Of a DNA stretch of 40,454 nt, positions 16,704-24,622 are shown one piece after another. The position numbers were made by a program, and so were the translations under genes. Position 1 is the stretch's first letter; every line of letters starts with the position of its first letter. The notes beneath the pieces are model-generated. The model was not told the origin of the DNA. It saw only the letters and a list, made by a program, of their open reading frames with translations, and ran no database searches. Source of the stretch: an uncultured Granulosicoccaceae bacterium (lineage in GTDB: Bacteria; Pseudomonadota; Gammaproteobacteria; Granulosicoccales; Granulosicoccaceae); assembly GCA_937930305.1 (NCBI GenBank), contig CALGLE010000027.1:1-40454 (forward strand). The letters are read 5' to 3'.

Positions 16704-19025
16704 ATGATTGGCCGTTCCAGCGAAAGCAGAATGCTTCGTGCGCTCAAGCGCATGCCCGCCCTAAGTGGTATCGAATCTGATCGCTGGGATCAGCTCGCCC
16801 CGTTTATTTCGTTCATGGAACTTAAGCCGGCTGAAATTCTATTTCACGCTGGCTCTCTCGGGCTTGAGTTGTATTTCGTTATCGATGGCGAAATAGAACT
16901 CTTTATCGATTCTTCCAACACGCAAGAAGAGCCCTTCTATTTGCATTCACGCTGTAAAGGCGAAACCGTGGGTGACTTTGCGGTGCTCAATGGCGGGAAT
17001 CATTTAGTCACCGCCGCTGCCAAAAAAACCTCTCATGTGGCTGTGTTCCCGCGTGAAGCGTTTGAACTGCTCTCAGACATCCACCCCACGTTAATCGAAG
17101 TGGTATACGACACGGCAGCGGATTTATCACACCGAGTGATGGTTGCGCACATCTACTTAAGCTTATTCGGTCAGATGTCCACCCAAGCCATGAATGAGTT
17201 ACTGGACGCGACAGAAATTCGGCATCACCGCAATGGGGATGTGTTGTTCAAGCAAGGGGATGACCCCGATGGGCTGCATGTGGTGGTCTCCGGTCGATTG
17301 CATGTTGAAATCTGTCGCCCAGATGGCAGTCAAGTATTCCATGGGGAAATTTTCGCACCTGAACCTGTCGGTGAATTAGCGATGCTCGCCGATGGACTGC
17401 GTTCCGCCACGGTGACAGCGGCCAGAGAATCCACGGTGGCGTTTTTAGACCACGAATCGTTTGTGAAATTAATTGCTGAACGGGCCGATCGTCTGCTGTC
17501 GTTGGCACGTGTGATCGTGAAACGCCACAACACGATGGATGCCCAACGCCGGCGCTCACGCGACAGAACGTTTGTGATTGTGCCGTTGGATGCGCGCTTG
17601 CCGATGCGACGCTTTAGCCAACAGCTCAAACGAGAATTGCGTGAGCACGCCACCCCGATGGTGCTCGACTCTCGATCTTTTGACAAAATGTACGGGCGAA
17701 AAGAGGCTGCGCAAACTCGGGTTGGCGATAAGTTTAATTCCAGCATCAGCAACTGGCTGGAAGATAAAGAGAATAGCTTTGGTGGCGTGGTCTACATCGC
17801 CGATCCCACTTGGACGCCATGGACAAGACGTTGCCTGCACCGTGCGGATCGAGTGTTATTTATAGGGGACGCCAGTCAAACCGGCAAACTGGGCGGCTCG
17901 GGGGATCCGTCTCTGCGCCCCATTGAACAAGATGTGGAGGTACTGTTTTCCAACCCACATACGCGACCACTGCGAGAACTCGTTTTGTTGCACCCGGTGG
18001 ACACGAAGCAGCCAGAGCGCACCATTCGTTGGTTGAATGCACGTGACGTGGATGCGTTCCATCACATTCGATTAGACGACAAAGCTCACATGGCGCGTTT
18101 AGCAAGACGCTTGATGGGACGCTCTCGCGGCATTGTATTCAGCGGTGGTGGTGCACGTGGCTACGCACATTTGGGTGTACATAAATACATTCAAGAAAAA
18201 AACATACCCATCGATTACATCGGAGGTTCGAGCATGGGTGGTTTATTGGGCGCGTCCATGGCGATGGGCAGCTCCGCGGATGACATCTATGAGTTATCCA
18301 GTCATTTTGCCAACAAAAAGGCCCTATTTGATTACACCCTGCCGTTAGCGTCGCTACTGAAATCAAAAAAATTATCTACCTTCTGTGAAACGGTTTATCA
18401 AGACGATCGCATCGAAGATTTATGGATACCCTTTTTCTGTGTCTCATCAAACTTATCCGATGGTCAGGAAGTGATTCACGATCGCGGCTTATTGTGGCTT
18501 GCGATACGCACAACGATCTCATTACCAGGCATTTTCACCCCTGTACCCACCGATGATGGGCAGCTGTTAACCGATGGGGCGGTGCTCAATACCTTCCCGG
18601 TGGACATCATGCGCCGGCGTTTAGGTTGGCAGGGTGAGTTGATTGGTGTGAACGTGAGCCAAATCAATGAAATTCGGCACGACTACGATTACGGCACCAC
18701 CTTATCGGGTTGGAGTGTGCTTTGGTCACGCATCTATCCGTTTCGGCCGGCACGACGTGTGCCGCGCTTGGTGGAAACCTTATTACGCGCCACCGACATC
18801 AAGGGTATTGATCGTTTGCAGGAAGTAAAACGGCGCTTGGACTTATTGATTGAACCCGATGTCAGCGAGATATCGCTGCTGGATTTTAAGTCTTACGAAA
18901 AAATCGCCGCCATTGGTTATGATGCTGCCCGTGAGGCGTTTGAATCACACGCATCTGAATTTTCATCTGATGAACACGAATCGGTTATGGAGTCTGCGCT
19001 TAAAACCGAATCTGTAACCCGCTGA
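16704..19025 (+). CDS. NTE-like patatin phospholipase with two cyclic-nucleotide-binding domains
   Basis: A 773-residue protein. Two cNMP-binding folds occupy about residues 15-130 and 140-250 (LELYFVIDGEIELFI, then HRNGDVLFKQGDDPDGLHVVVSGRLHV and GELAMLADGLRSATVTA). A Rossmann-like central region (about 275-470) follows, then a patatin catalytic domain. The catalytic dyad is intact: oxyanion motif GGGARG at 481-486, nucleophile Ser510 in GSSMG, and Asp624 in DGA. The architecture matches neuropathy target esterase and its bacterial homologues, serine hydrolases of lysophospholipids and other membrane lipids. The cNMP folds suggest allosteric control, though a bound ligand cannot be confirmed. 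The C-terminal tail is Ser/Glu-rich and overlaps the convergent gene by 109 bp. Confidence 0.93.
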   Translation: MIGRSSESRMLRALKRMPALSGIESDRWDQLAPFISFMELKPAEILFHAGSLGLELYFVIDGEIELFIDSSNTQEEPFYLHSRCKGETVGDFAVLNGGNHLVTAAAKKTSHVAVFPREAFELLSDIHPTLIEVVYDTAADLSHRVMVAHIYLSLFGQMSTQAMNELLDATEIRHHRNGDVLFKQGDDPDGLHVVVSGRLHVEICRPDGSQVFHGEIFAPEPVGELAMLADGLRSATVTAARESTVAFLDHESFVKLIAERADRLLSLARVIVKRHNTMDAQRRRSRDRTFVIVPLDARLPMRRFSQQLKRELREHATPMVLDSRSFDKMYGRKEAAQTRVGDKFNSSISNWLEDKENSFGGVVYIADPTWTPWTRRCLHRADRVLFIGDASQTGKLGGSGDPSLRPIEQDVEVLFSNPHTRPLRELVLLHPVDTKQPERTIRWLNARDVDAFHHIRLDDKAHMARLARRLMGRSRGIVFSGGGARGYAHLGVHKYIQEKNIPIDYIGGSSMGGLLGASMAMGSSADDIYELSSHFANKKALFDYTLPLASLLKSKKLSTFCETVYQDDRIEDLWIPFFCVSSNLSDGQEVIHDRGLLWLAIRTTISLPGIFTPVPTDDGQLLTDGAVLNTFPVDIMRRRLGWQGELIGVNVSQINEIRHDYDYGTTLSGWSVLWSRIYPFRPARRVPRLVETLLRATDIKGIDRLQEVKRRLDLLIEPDVSEISLLDFKSYEKIAAIGYDAAREAFESHASEFSSDEHESVMESALKTESVTR

Positions 19026-21181
19026 TCAAATATGCGAAGCATGGCTTCCGCTCTTAAGGTATTAGCGTTCAGTTTCTCAGCCGTATCCAGCTCCAATTCT
19101 CGACGGATGTCTTGCCGCCGACGGGCTGCATCGCGGTAGCTCAGTAGCGTGGTTAAGTCTCGCTCATCCCCCATCTGCGCTTTCTTTCCGAACAGAATGC
19201 TGTAGTTGCAGCGCTTGATTCGCCCGCAATCGACTGACTTTGCCAGTTTGCTATCGTCTAATAAGGTATTCAAACCACGTTGCACAAATTGATCGTTATT
19301 GGCGTTTTTATCAAAAAATAAGTCAATCAAGATTTCACGTTGGCCTGCATTCAAATCATATTCCCAAGCAAGAAGCGCAAGATTTTGGGTGGCGTATAGA
19401 TCCAAATAACCGGTCACCATTTCAATGAGTGACAGACCCGCTTTCAATCGAACCATGCTGACATGATGCGGCCGTGCTTTGTATTTTCGTGGATCAATTT
19501 GGCTTTCTTTGAGTTCGCGCAGCAACCGCTCTAACAAGGGATCGATGATTTGCCCACGACGGTTTTGTATCCAATGGATGCGTGCGGCGCTGTGGCGCCA
19601 GAACGAAGGCATGGTGTCAGGATCTCGTAAGCCCTCTTCCATAGACACCACCGTATCGATAAGTTTTATCACGATGCCGGACAAGGTGTAGGGCACATCC
19701 TCTTCCGTGGGCTTTAATTCCATGCGCTGAAAACGGCCCGTATCGTATTGCGTTTGCGGCATGAGCAGATGCGGATGTTCTAATGTTTTGCGCGCTTTAC
19801 TGGCACCAGCTGTCATCACGGTAGAATCGGTGAGTTCAGACACCATGGCGGCCATTGGGCCACCGAATCGAAATTGCACACGACGCAATGAATGACCAAA
19901 CCCAGTTACCCGCAATGAGCCATCTTCCACGATGTCGTGCAACAAGGCGAGTGAGATGATCATCGGTTCCAAGGCTCGGCCCAGCACTTTTTCTGACAAG
20001 GCGGCGATGCGAAAGGCGTGCGCTGTCATGGTGCCCAAGGTTTTGCGGCGCCCTTTCTCTAGCGTGCGCATCATTTCCAAACTGGCAAGATGCACGGTCT
20101 CTACACTGTTGGGTGCCTCGGAGGCCACAAAATATTCCATCACCGGTAAATTGATGTGAGTTTCGTGCACCGCCTTGCCACGACGACCGGACAAGCGCGA
20201 TCGCTTAGACCCCACTTTCAGTGCATCGCGTACGGCAATTATTAAGGTGTTTCGAAGCGGTTCTCTTAGTGCATAGTGATCGACACCCGGTAAGCGAAAA
20301 GCGGCCAAAGTAAGATCGTAATCTCGTTGCAGAAACGGGCGTTCGGGGAAGGTTGATTCCACATCAACTCCCGCTTTCCGAACTTCTTCACGGCGCGTAT
20401 TGTCGAGAAAATAAATGACTTGATCGCCTGCTGCGCGTGCGGTGAGTCGCAACCGGCTTGCCATCAGCGACGCGGTGGCATTAGCGATGGCGGCATTCGG
20501 TGGATCTGGTAAAGCGGTGCGCAGTGCAACCGCTTCTTCAAATCGCGTCACGTAGTCATTCAGTTGTCGAACCATGGAGGCGACGTTGTCGCCAAACCAA
20601 CTGAAGATGTAGGTGTCGTCAACGATTTCATAATCTCTTGCGGCTAAGGCGCTGTATCGATGCGCTTTGCCTAGGGTTTCTTGCAGCATGGTGGCGACGA
20701 TCAAATCATGGGAAATGGCCGGCACGCCCTTTCCGTGATCTCCATATAAACGCACGCCCAACATGATGTTCGCTGCCAATACGGAAACATGAATCGTGGT
20801 TTCTAACTTAGGCAAACGGTTAGTGTTGATGGAGCAGTCTTTGCCCAGCTCCAACACATTTATTGCATCAACATCGAGCGATTCGGGGTCGATGTCTTCG
20901 TCAGGGAATAATTCGGCAGCGAGCATATCGCGCCCGCGCATGGTGTGGAAAAATGAAGCGGGTAGACTGGAGAGTGGGACGTACTGTTCGACTTCTTGGG
21001 AAAGCCATGCGCGCGAAACCCCGCCAACGATGGCTCGCTGCGAATCACATGTGCCCGCCAATAGACCATACGCTCGAACGAGCTTTACAAGGTCTGTGAG
21101 TGGGTAGGCACGCGCCACGTCCGGTGTATCCCGTGAATCAGTAAGTAGAAGCATAGCAACGCTTGAGCGAAATGAAACCAC
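18917..21181 (-). CDS. Unassigned protein with tandem RelA/SpoT-like HD modules
   Basis: A 754-residue soluble protein I cannot assign to a named family. Residues about 380-520 read like the (p)ppGpp-hydrolase HD domain: His388 in TAHAFRIA, LALLHDIVED (His415, Asp416, Glu419, Asp420), FGGPMAAMVSELTDST and VIKLIDTVVSM (Asp509), but without the DRLHN arginine and asparagine. Residues about 130-270 look like a degenerate copy: MLQETLGK replaces HD..ED, followed by FGDNVASMVRQLND and VIYFLDNTRRE. Residues 540-700 are helical with no synthetase motif, and the tail is Ser/Asp-rich. The start is GTG at 21181, with ATG at 21154 as alternative. The gene overlaps the patatin gene tail-to-tail. A metal-dependent phosphohydrolase role is inferred. 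Confidence 0.8.
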   Translation of the reverse strand: MVSFRSSVAMLLLTDSRDTPDVARAYPLTDLVKLVRAYGLLAGTCDSQRAIVGGVSRAWLSQEVEQYVPLSSLPASFFHTMRGRDMLAAELFPDEDIDPESLDVDAINVLELGKDCSINTNRLPKLETTIHVSVLAANIMLGVRLYGDHGKGVPAISHDLIVATMLQETLGKAHRYSALAARDYEIVDDTYIFSWFGDNVASMVRQLNDYVTRFEEAVALRTALPDPPNAAIANATASLMASRLRLTARAAGDQVIYFLDNTRREEVRKAGVDVESTFPERPFLQRDYDLTLAAFRLPGVDHYALREPLRNTLIIAVRDALKVGSKRSRLSGRRGKAVHETHINLPVMEYFVASEAPNSVETVHLASLEMMRTLEKGRRKTLGTMTAHAFRIAALSEKVLGRALEPMIISLALLHDIVEDGSLRVTGFGHSLRRVQFRFGGPMAAMVSELTDSTVMTAGASKARKTLEHPHLLMPQTQYDTGRFQRMELKPTEEDVPYTLSGIVIKLIDTVVSMEEGLRDPDTMPSFWRHSAARIHWIQNRRGQIIDPLLERLLRELKESQIDPRKYKARPHHVSMVRLKAGLSLIEMVTGYLDLYATQNLALLAWEYDLNAGQREILIDLFFDKNANNDQFVQRGLNTLLDDSKLAKSVDCGRIKRCNYSILFGKKAQMGDERDLTTLLSYRDAARRRQDIRRELELDTAEKLNANTLRAEAMLRIFDQRVTDSVLSADSITDSCSSDENSDACDSNASRAAS

Positions 21182-21263
21182 CGCAAACGTAAAGTCTCAT
21201 TACAGATTCAGCACGGGAGGATTTTTACCGATGTTTTTAGAGTGGGCAAAACACACGACTGCA

Positions 21264-21902
21264 TCACACGACGTCGGTTTTTTCCTTAAAATCGCACAAA
21301 TCTTCAATGCGGCAACTGGCGCATTTTGGCTTTCGCGCCACGCACACATAACGGCCGTGAAGAATAAGCCAGTGATGGGCGTCTAGCAGAAATTCTTTGG
21401 GCACATGCCGCAGCAATTTTTTTTCAACTTCCACCACATCTTTGCCCGGTGCGATTCGCGTACGATTTGAGACACGGAAAATATGCGTATCCACCGCCAT
21501 CGCCACTTGCCGAAACGCGGTGTTCAAAACCACATTCGCAGTTTTGCGCCCCACCCCAGGCAAGGCTTCTAACGCCTCTCGCGTATCGGGCACCACGCTG
21601 TCGTGCTCATCGACCAGTATCTGACAGGTTTTCATCACGTTCTTCGCTTTGGTGTTAAACAAGCCAATGGTTCGAATGGCGTCGCGCACTTTGGGTTCAC
21701 CCAGTTTCAATATCGCTTTTGGAGTATTGGCTTTCGGGAACAGCTTGGCGGTGGCCAAATTCACGCTCACATCCGTGGCCTGGGCGGACAGTAACACCGC
21801 GATAAGTAATTCAAATGGGCTGGAATAATTCAGCTCTGTCTGAGGGTTTGGGTTCTCGGCGCGCAGGCGCTCAAAGATTTCTTGCCGTTTGTCCGCATTC
21901 AT
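21264..21902 (-). CDS. nth: Endonuclease III (DNA glycosylase/AP lyase)
   Basis: A 212-residue enzyme that excises oxidised pyrimidines. The HhH-GPD core LEALPGVGRKTANVVLNTAF carries the catalytic Lys, VAVDTHIFRVSNR carries the catalytic Asp, and the C-terminal [4Fe-4S] loop CVARKPKCASCRIEDLC has C-x6-C-x2-C-x5-C. The start at 21902 (MNADKRQEIFERLR) matches the known N-terminus of the family; the frame extends to GTG at 21962, which would add 20 residues that do not fit. No ribosome binding site precedes 21902. Instead one arm of an 11-bp inverted repeat ends 4 nt before it. The gene diverges from the SRAP gene. Confidence 0.97.
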   Translation of the reverse strand: MNADKRQEIFERLRAENPNPQTELNYSSPFELLIAVLLSAQATDVSVNLATAKLFPKANTPKAILKLGEPKVRDAIRTIGLFNTKAKNVMKTCQILVDEHDSVVPDTREALEALPGVGRKTANVVLNTAFRQVAMAVDTHIFRVSNRTRIAPGKDVVEVEKKLLRHVPKEFLLDAHHWLILHGRYVCVARKPKCASCRIEDLCDFKEKTDVV

Positions 21903-21906
21903 AAGA

Positions 21907-21962
21907 GTGCAAGCTATCATATCGAGCAGGCCCATTTTGGAGCGGTGCGCAATAGCTTGCAC
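21907..21962. promoter_or_regulatory. 11-bp inverted repeat between nth and the SRAP gene
   Basis: GTGCAAGCTAT (21907-21917) and ATAGCTTGCAC (21952-21962) are perfect reverse complements separated by 34 nt and centred 45 bp apart. They sit in the 73-bp gap between two divergent DNA-repair starts. They could be paired operators for one regulator controlling both genes, or, in either transcript, a long hairpin just before the start codon. There is no T-run, so it is not a terminator. Confidence 0.6.
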
Positions 21963-21975
21963 CGATGTGGATCGG

Positions 21976-22782
21976 ATGTGCGGACGAATAAATGTCTCTG
22001 ACCACGAAGGGGTTCAAGCCTTGATGGCCATGCTGGGCATGCCATTGTTTCCGGCCGTTCGTGCCGGGCAGCCAAAATGGAATGTCTCGCCCACAGCTAT
22101 TTTGAATGCCGTGGTGTCAGAAGCGATGGACGAACGAGCCGCACTTTCCGATACCCCCCTGCGTTGGGGCATTGCAGCGCCTTGGTCAGAACCGGGTAAA
22201 ACGGTTCGCCCATTAATTAATGCGCGCAGTGAAACCTTGTTTTCAAAACCGACGTTTCGAGACTTGGCCAAACAACATCGCGCCATCGTGCCAGTGAGCG
22301 GTTTTTATGAATGGGAACGCGTGGGAGACGAGCGCATCCCTTATTTCGTGCAAGTGCAAGCCTTGCCTGCGATGTTATTGGCGGCGGTGTTTGAACCTGT
22401 AACCGATGCGGACATTCAAAAGGAACAACGAACCGCTTCTGCCAGTCCACAAATGGGATTCTCGTTTGACGACCCCAACCAGGAGGCGTCAGCAAATACG
22501 CCAGCGGCAACGCCGGCACCGCCGCTTCATACCGGTAATTTCGCGATAGTCACCACCGAAGCCATAGGCCCCATGGCGCAAGTTCACCACCGCACCCCCG
22601 TGATGTTGAACATCGCACAAGCCAAGCGATGGCTGGCCACCGACGATACGCAAGAGATTCAAGCGATGATGCAGCCCGAGTCCGTCATGGAAGTGTCGCT
22701 TCGACGAGTGAGTCGAGCGGTAAATTCAACGCGCAATGATGGGCCTGAATGCCTCGCCGACGCCGAGACAGAATCAGACTAA
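21976..22782 (+). CDS. SRAP domain protein (HMCES/YedK family), abasic-site shield
   Basis: A 268-residue protein that forms a thiazolidine DNA-protein crosslink with abasic sites in single-stranded DNA. The start at 21976 is fixed by chemistry: it gives MCGR with the catalytic Cys2 exposed after Met removal. An upstream GTG at 21889 in the same frame would bury it. Other key residues are present: Asn82 in LINARSETL, Glu112 in SGFYEWER and His205 in VHHRTPVML. A 45-residue Ala/Pro/Thr-rich insertion (about residues 142-187) splits the domain. It is divergent from nth and convergent with the lexA-linked microprotein gene. Confidence 0.94.
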   Translation: MCGRINVSDHEGVQALMAMLGMPLFPAVRAGQPKWNVSPTAILNAVVSEAMDERAALSDTPLRWGIAAPWSEPGKTVRPLINARSETLFSKPTFRDLAKQHRAIVPVSGFYEWERVGDERIPYFVQVQALPAMLLAAVFEPVTDADIQKEQRTASASPQMGFSFDDPNQEASANTPAATPAPPLHTGNFAIVTTEAIGPMAQVHHRTPVMLNIAQAKRWLATDDTQEIQAMMQPESVMEVSLRRVSRAVNSTRNDGPECLADAETESD

Positions 22783-22796
22783 CCGCCGAACCCTAT

Positions 22797-23006
22797 CTAA
22801 TACGATGAATTCGGCGTGCTGTCCGGATACACGTCTCCTGCGACTTCATCGGGATCCACCCCGTGTGTGAGTAACGCCTCACGCACCAGGTTGATGTGTT
22901 CCAGGGTGGAGTCCACCCGGCCCGCGAAATCAAATTCGTTCACTTCAATGGCTTGTGGCATGTAGGTGAACGCAACTTTCAGGGCTTGTAGTTCCGCTTC
23001 GGTCAT
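22797..23006 (-). CDS. Unrecognised 69-residue protein downstream of lexA
   Basis: A small acidic protein beginning MTEAELQALKVAFTYMPQ, with a probable amphipathic helix (STLEHINLVREALLTHGV) and a short disordered C-terminus. There is no signal peptide or membrane segment. Its ATG lies 4 nt after the lexA stop, and GAGG inside the lexA 3' end is the likely ribosome binding site, so translation is probably coupled. The position is that of the SOS division inhibitor sulA in pseudomonads, but this protein is far shorter and shows no SulA motif. The coding nature is supported by the tight coupling and normal composition; the function is unknown. Confidence 0.65.
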   Translation of the reverse strand: MTEAELQALKVAFTYMPQAIEVNEFDFAGRVDSTLEHINLVREALLTHGVDPDEVAGDVYPDSTPNSSY

Positions 23007-23010
23007 GGCA

Positions 23011-23715
23011 CTAGTAACCTCGTAACTGCCCGACCAAAACGCCTTGAATACTCACTCGATGGGTGTTGTATTGCATGGGTTTCATGTAGGGGTTTTCTGG
23101 AATAAGTTCGAGCGTTCCGGCGACTTTTCGGCCCAAGCGCTTCAATGTGGCTTCTTGGCCATCGATTAACGCCACCACAATATCGCCCACGTTGGCGTTA
23201 CTCTGTTTTCGCAAGATCACCGTGTCCCCATCTAAAATCCCTGCACTAACCATGGAGTCCCCGGTCACGATGAGCGAATAGCGATCCGCTCCTGAGACAA
23301 ACGCGCCCACATCAAAGGTTTCTTCATTGGCAATGGCTTCAATCGGTAATCCTGCGGCTATGCGCCCAAGCATGGGTAGGGAATTTTCACCATTGGAATC
23401 ATCTTCGCCCGGAATCAGCTGAGCGCTGCGAATGTTTTCACCGCGAACTTGACGAAACAGCTTCACCGGATCGGGCATGGGTAAACCCACCACACGTAAG
23501 CCGCGCCAACCTCTACCAGCACGTTTTAAGCGGCCCTTATCAATGAGCGATTGCACATACCGATGCACAGTGCCTTTTGACTTCAGCTTGAGGGCTTCGG
23601 CCAGCTCTGCGATGGTGGGCGAGATGCCCTTGGACAATATGTATTCTTCCACCGCCATTAAAACGCGGGTTTCCAACTGCGTGAGTGGGACGTCGGTCGC
23701 TGCTTCGGATGCCAT
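23011..23715 (-). CDS. lexA: LexA-type SOS repressor with autocleavage domain
   Basis: A 234-residue protein. The N-terminal winged HTH (LETRVLMAVEEYILSKGISP, then SKGTVHRYVQSLIDKGRLKR) is followed by an S24-type peptidase domain. The self-cleavage apparatus is complete: the Ala121-Gly122 bond in GRIAAGLPIEA, nucleophile Ser154 in GDSMVSAGILDGD and Lys192 in EATLKRL. It should repress damage genes until RecA filaments trigger cleavage. The start at 23715 has AAGGAG ten nt upstream; the frame runs on to 23973 but the extra residues cover the promoter. The HTH differs from E. coli LexA in its recognition helix, so its operator may not be CTGT-N8-ACAG. Confidence 0.9.
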   Translation of the reverse strand: MASEAATDVPLTQLETRVLMAVEEYILSKGISPTIAELAEALKLKSKGTVHRYVQSLIDKGRLKRAGRGWRGLRVVGLPMPDPVKLFRQVRGENIRSAQLIPGEDDSNGENSLPMLGRIAAGLPIEAIANEETFDVGAFVSGADRYSLIVTGDSMVSAGILDGDTVILRKQSNANVGDIVVALIDGQEATLKRLGRKVAGTLELIPENPYMKPMQYNTHRVSIQGVLVGQLRGY

Positions 23716-23744
23716 GTCGCTTTGTCTCCTTGGCGTTTGTTCGA

Positions 23745-23760
23745 GTGAAGAGTTGTTCAC
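23745..23760. promoter_or_regulatory. Dyad GTGAA-N6-TTCAC, candidate LexA operator
   Basis: A perfect 5-bp dyad with 6-nt centre (16 bp overall, the same size as known LexA boxes) lies immediately downstream of the -10 of the lexA promoter and would cover the transcript start. That is the expected place for autorepression. The sequence is not the E. coli-type box, so assignment to this LexA is inference. Confidence 0.45.
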
Positions 23761-23766
23761 TATTTG

Positions 23767-23795
23767 AGCATAGAGAACCATTAGGGAAAATTCAA
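23767..23795 (-). promoter_or_regulatory. Sigma-70-type promoter of lexA
   Basis: On minus, TTGAAT (23795-23790) and TATGCT (23772-23767) are separated by exactly 17 nt. The predicted start falls about 45 nt before the lexA ATG and within the GTGAA-N6-TTCAC dyad. Confidence 0.55.
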
Positions 23796-23820
23796 GATTG
23801 ATATACTCCGCGCCAATGAG

Positions 23821-24621
23821 GTGTTCATGAAGCGACCGGCTGATTACAATTCGAAGCACGAGCAATTCGCGGATCAGTTGGATGCGTGGAGAAGTTCTGC
23901 GGTGCTCAGTCACCCGCTGCACGGTGACTTGGCTCTGCGCGTTGTAGCTTTGCCAGAGGATGCGCGGTGGCAACCTTGCCCCATTCCAAACACTGAAGTG
24001 CGCTTATTGGAATACCGCGGCGGTAGCAACCCTCGCTTTACCGCGCTGCTGCGTCAAACGCAAAACATCGACGCCTGCGATTTGGGGTACTGGCGCCGCT
24101 TGGAAGTGATGGTGTTGGGCGGCGCGCTAGACTTAACCGATTCGGTTGCCGATGGGGGCAACTATGTGCGCTTGCCCGCCCTAGAACACCCGCTGCAATT
24201 CATTCCAGGGAAGCCGTTTTGGCCACTGCAAGGCCACTTATATGTGGCATTTTCCGGCGGTAATTACCTAAAAGACGATGATGAACGTCGATCCATCGCG
24301 ACCGATGTGCCCGATGCATGGCTGCCAGGGCCCACAAACGGGATTGAAGTGCTGCCACTGCACGTTCATGGTTCGGCCAACGTGATGCTATTACGCTGGA
24401 CACAAACCGCCTCATTCCAACCGCAACTCGATCCAAAAGGTGAAGAAATATTAGTGCTCAGTGGTGCCTTAGCCGATGAACGCGGACGCTATGAAGCCGG
24501 CACATGGGTAAGAAATCCAGAAGTCAGCTGGCAACATTGGTCAGGTGCGAAGGGTACGGTCGTGTTTTATAAAACAGGTCATTTTAACGCGGACGACAAT
24601 ACCGACACGGCAACTGACTAG
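23821..24621 (+). CDS. ChrR-like cupin domain protein
   Basis: A 266-residue protein with two cupin folds. The second is clearest (DPKGEEILVLSGALADERGR followed by YEAGTWVRNP and WQHW) and matches the ChrR/DUF4437 cupin pattern. The usual metal-binding histidine before GEE is replaced (PQLDPKGEE), while the Glu and the later His remain, so metal binding may be altered. There is no N-terminal zinc anti-sigma domain, so it is not a full ChrR. The start is GTG at 23821, or ATG at 23827 two codons later. It diverges from lexA, and its stop lies 2 nt before the queG ATG. Confidence 0.78.
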   Translation: MFMKRPADYNSKHEQFADQLDAWRSSAVLSHPLHGDLALRVVALPEDARWQPCPIPNTEVRLLEYRGGSNPRFTALLRQTQNIDACDLGYWRRLEVMVLGGALDLTDSVADGGNYVRLPALEHPLQFIPGKPFWPLQGHLYVAFSGGNYLKDDDERRSIATDVPDAWLPGPTNGIEVLPLHVHGSANVMLLRWTQTASFQPQLDPKGEEILVLSGALADERGRYEAGTWVRNPEVSWQHWSGAKGTVVFYKTGHFNADDNTDTATD

Positions 24622-24622
24622 A

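Noticed and set aside
22797..23006. Identification of the lexA-linked small protein as SulA
   Set aside because: SulA proteins are about twice as long and share no motif with this sequence; only the position matches.
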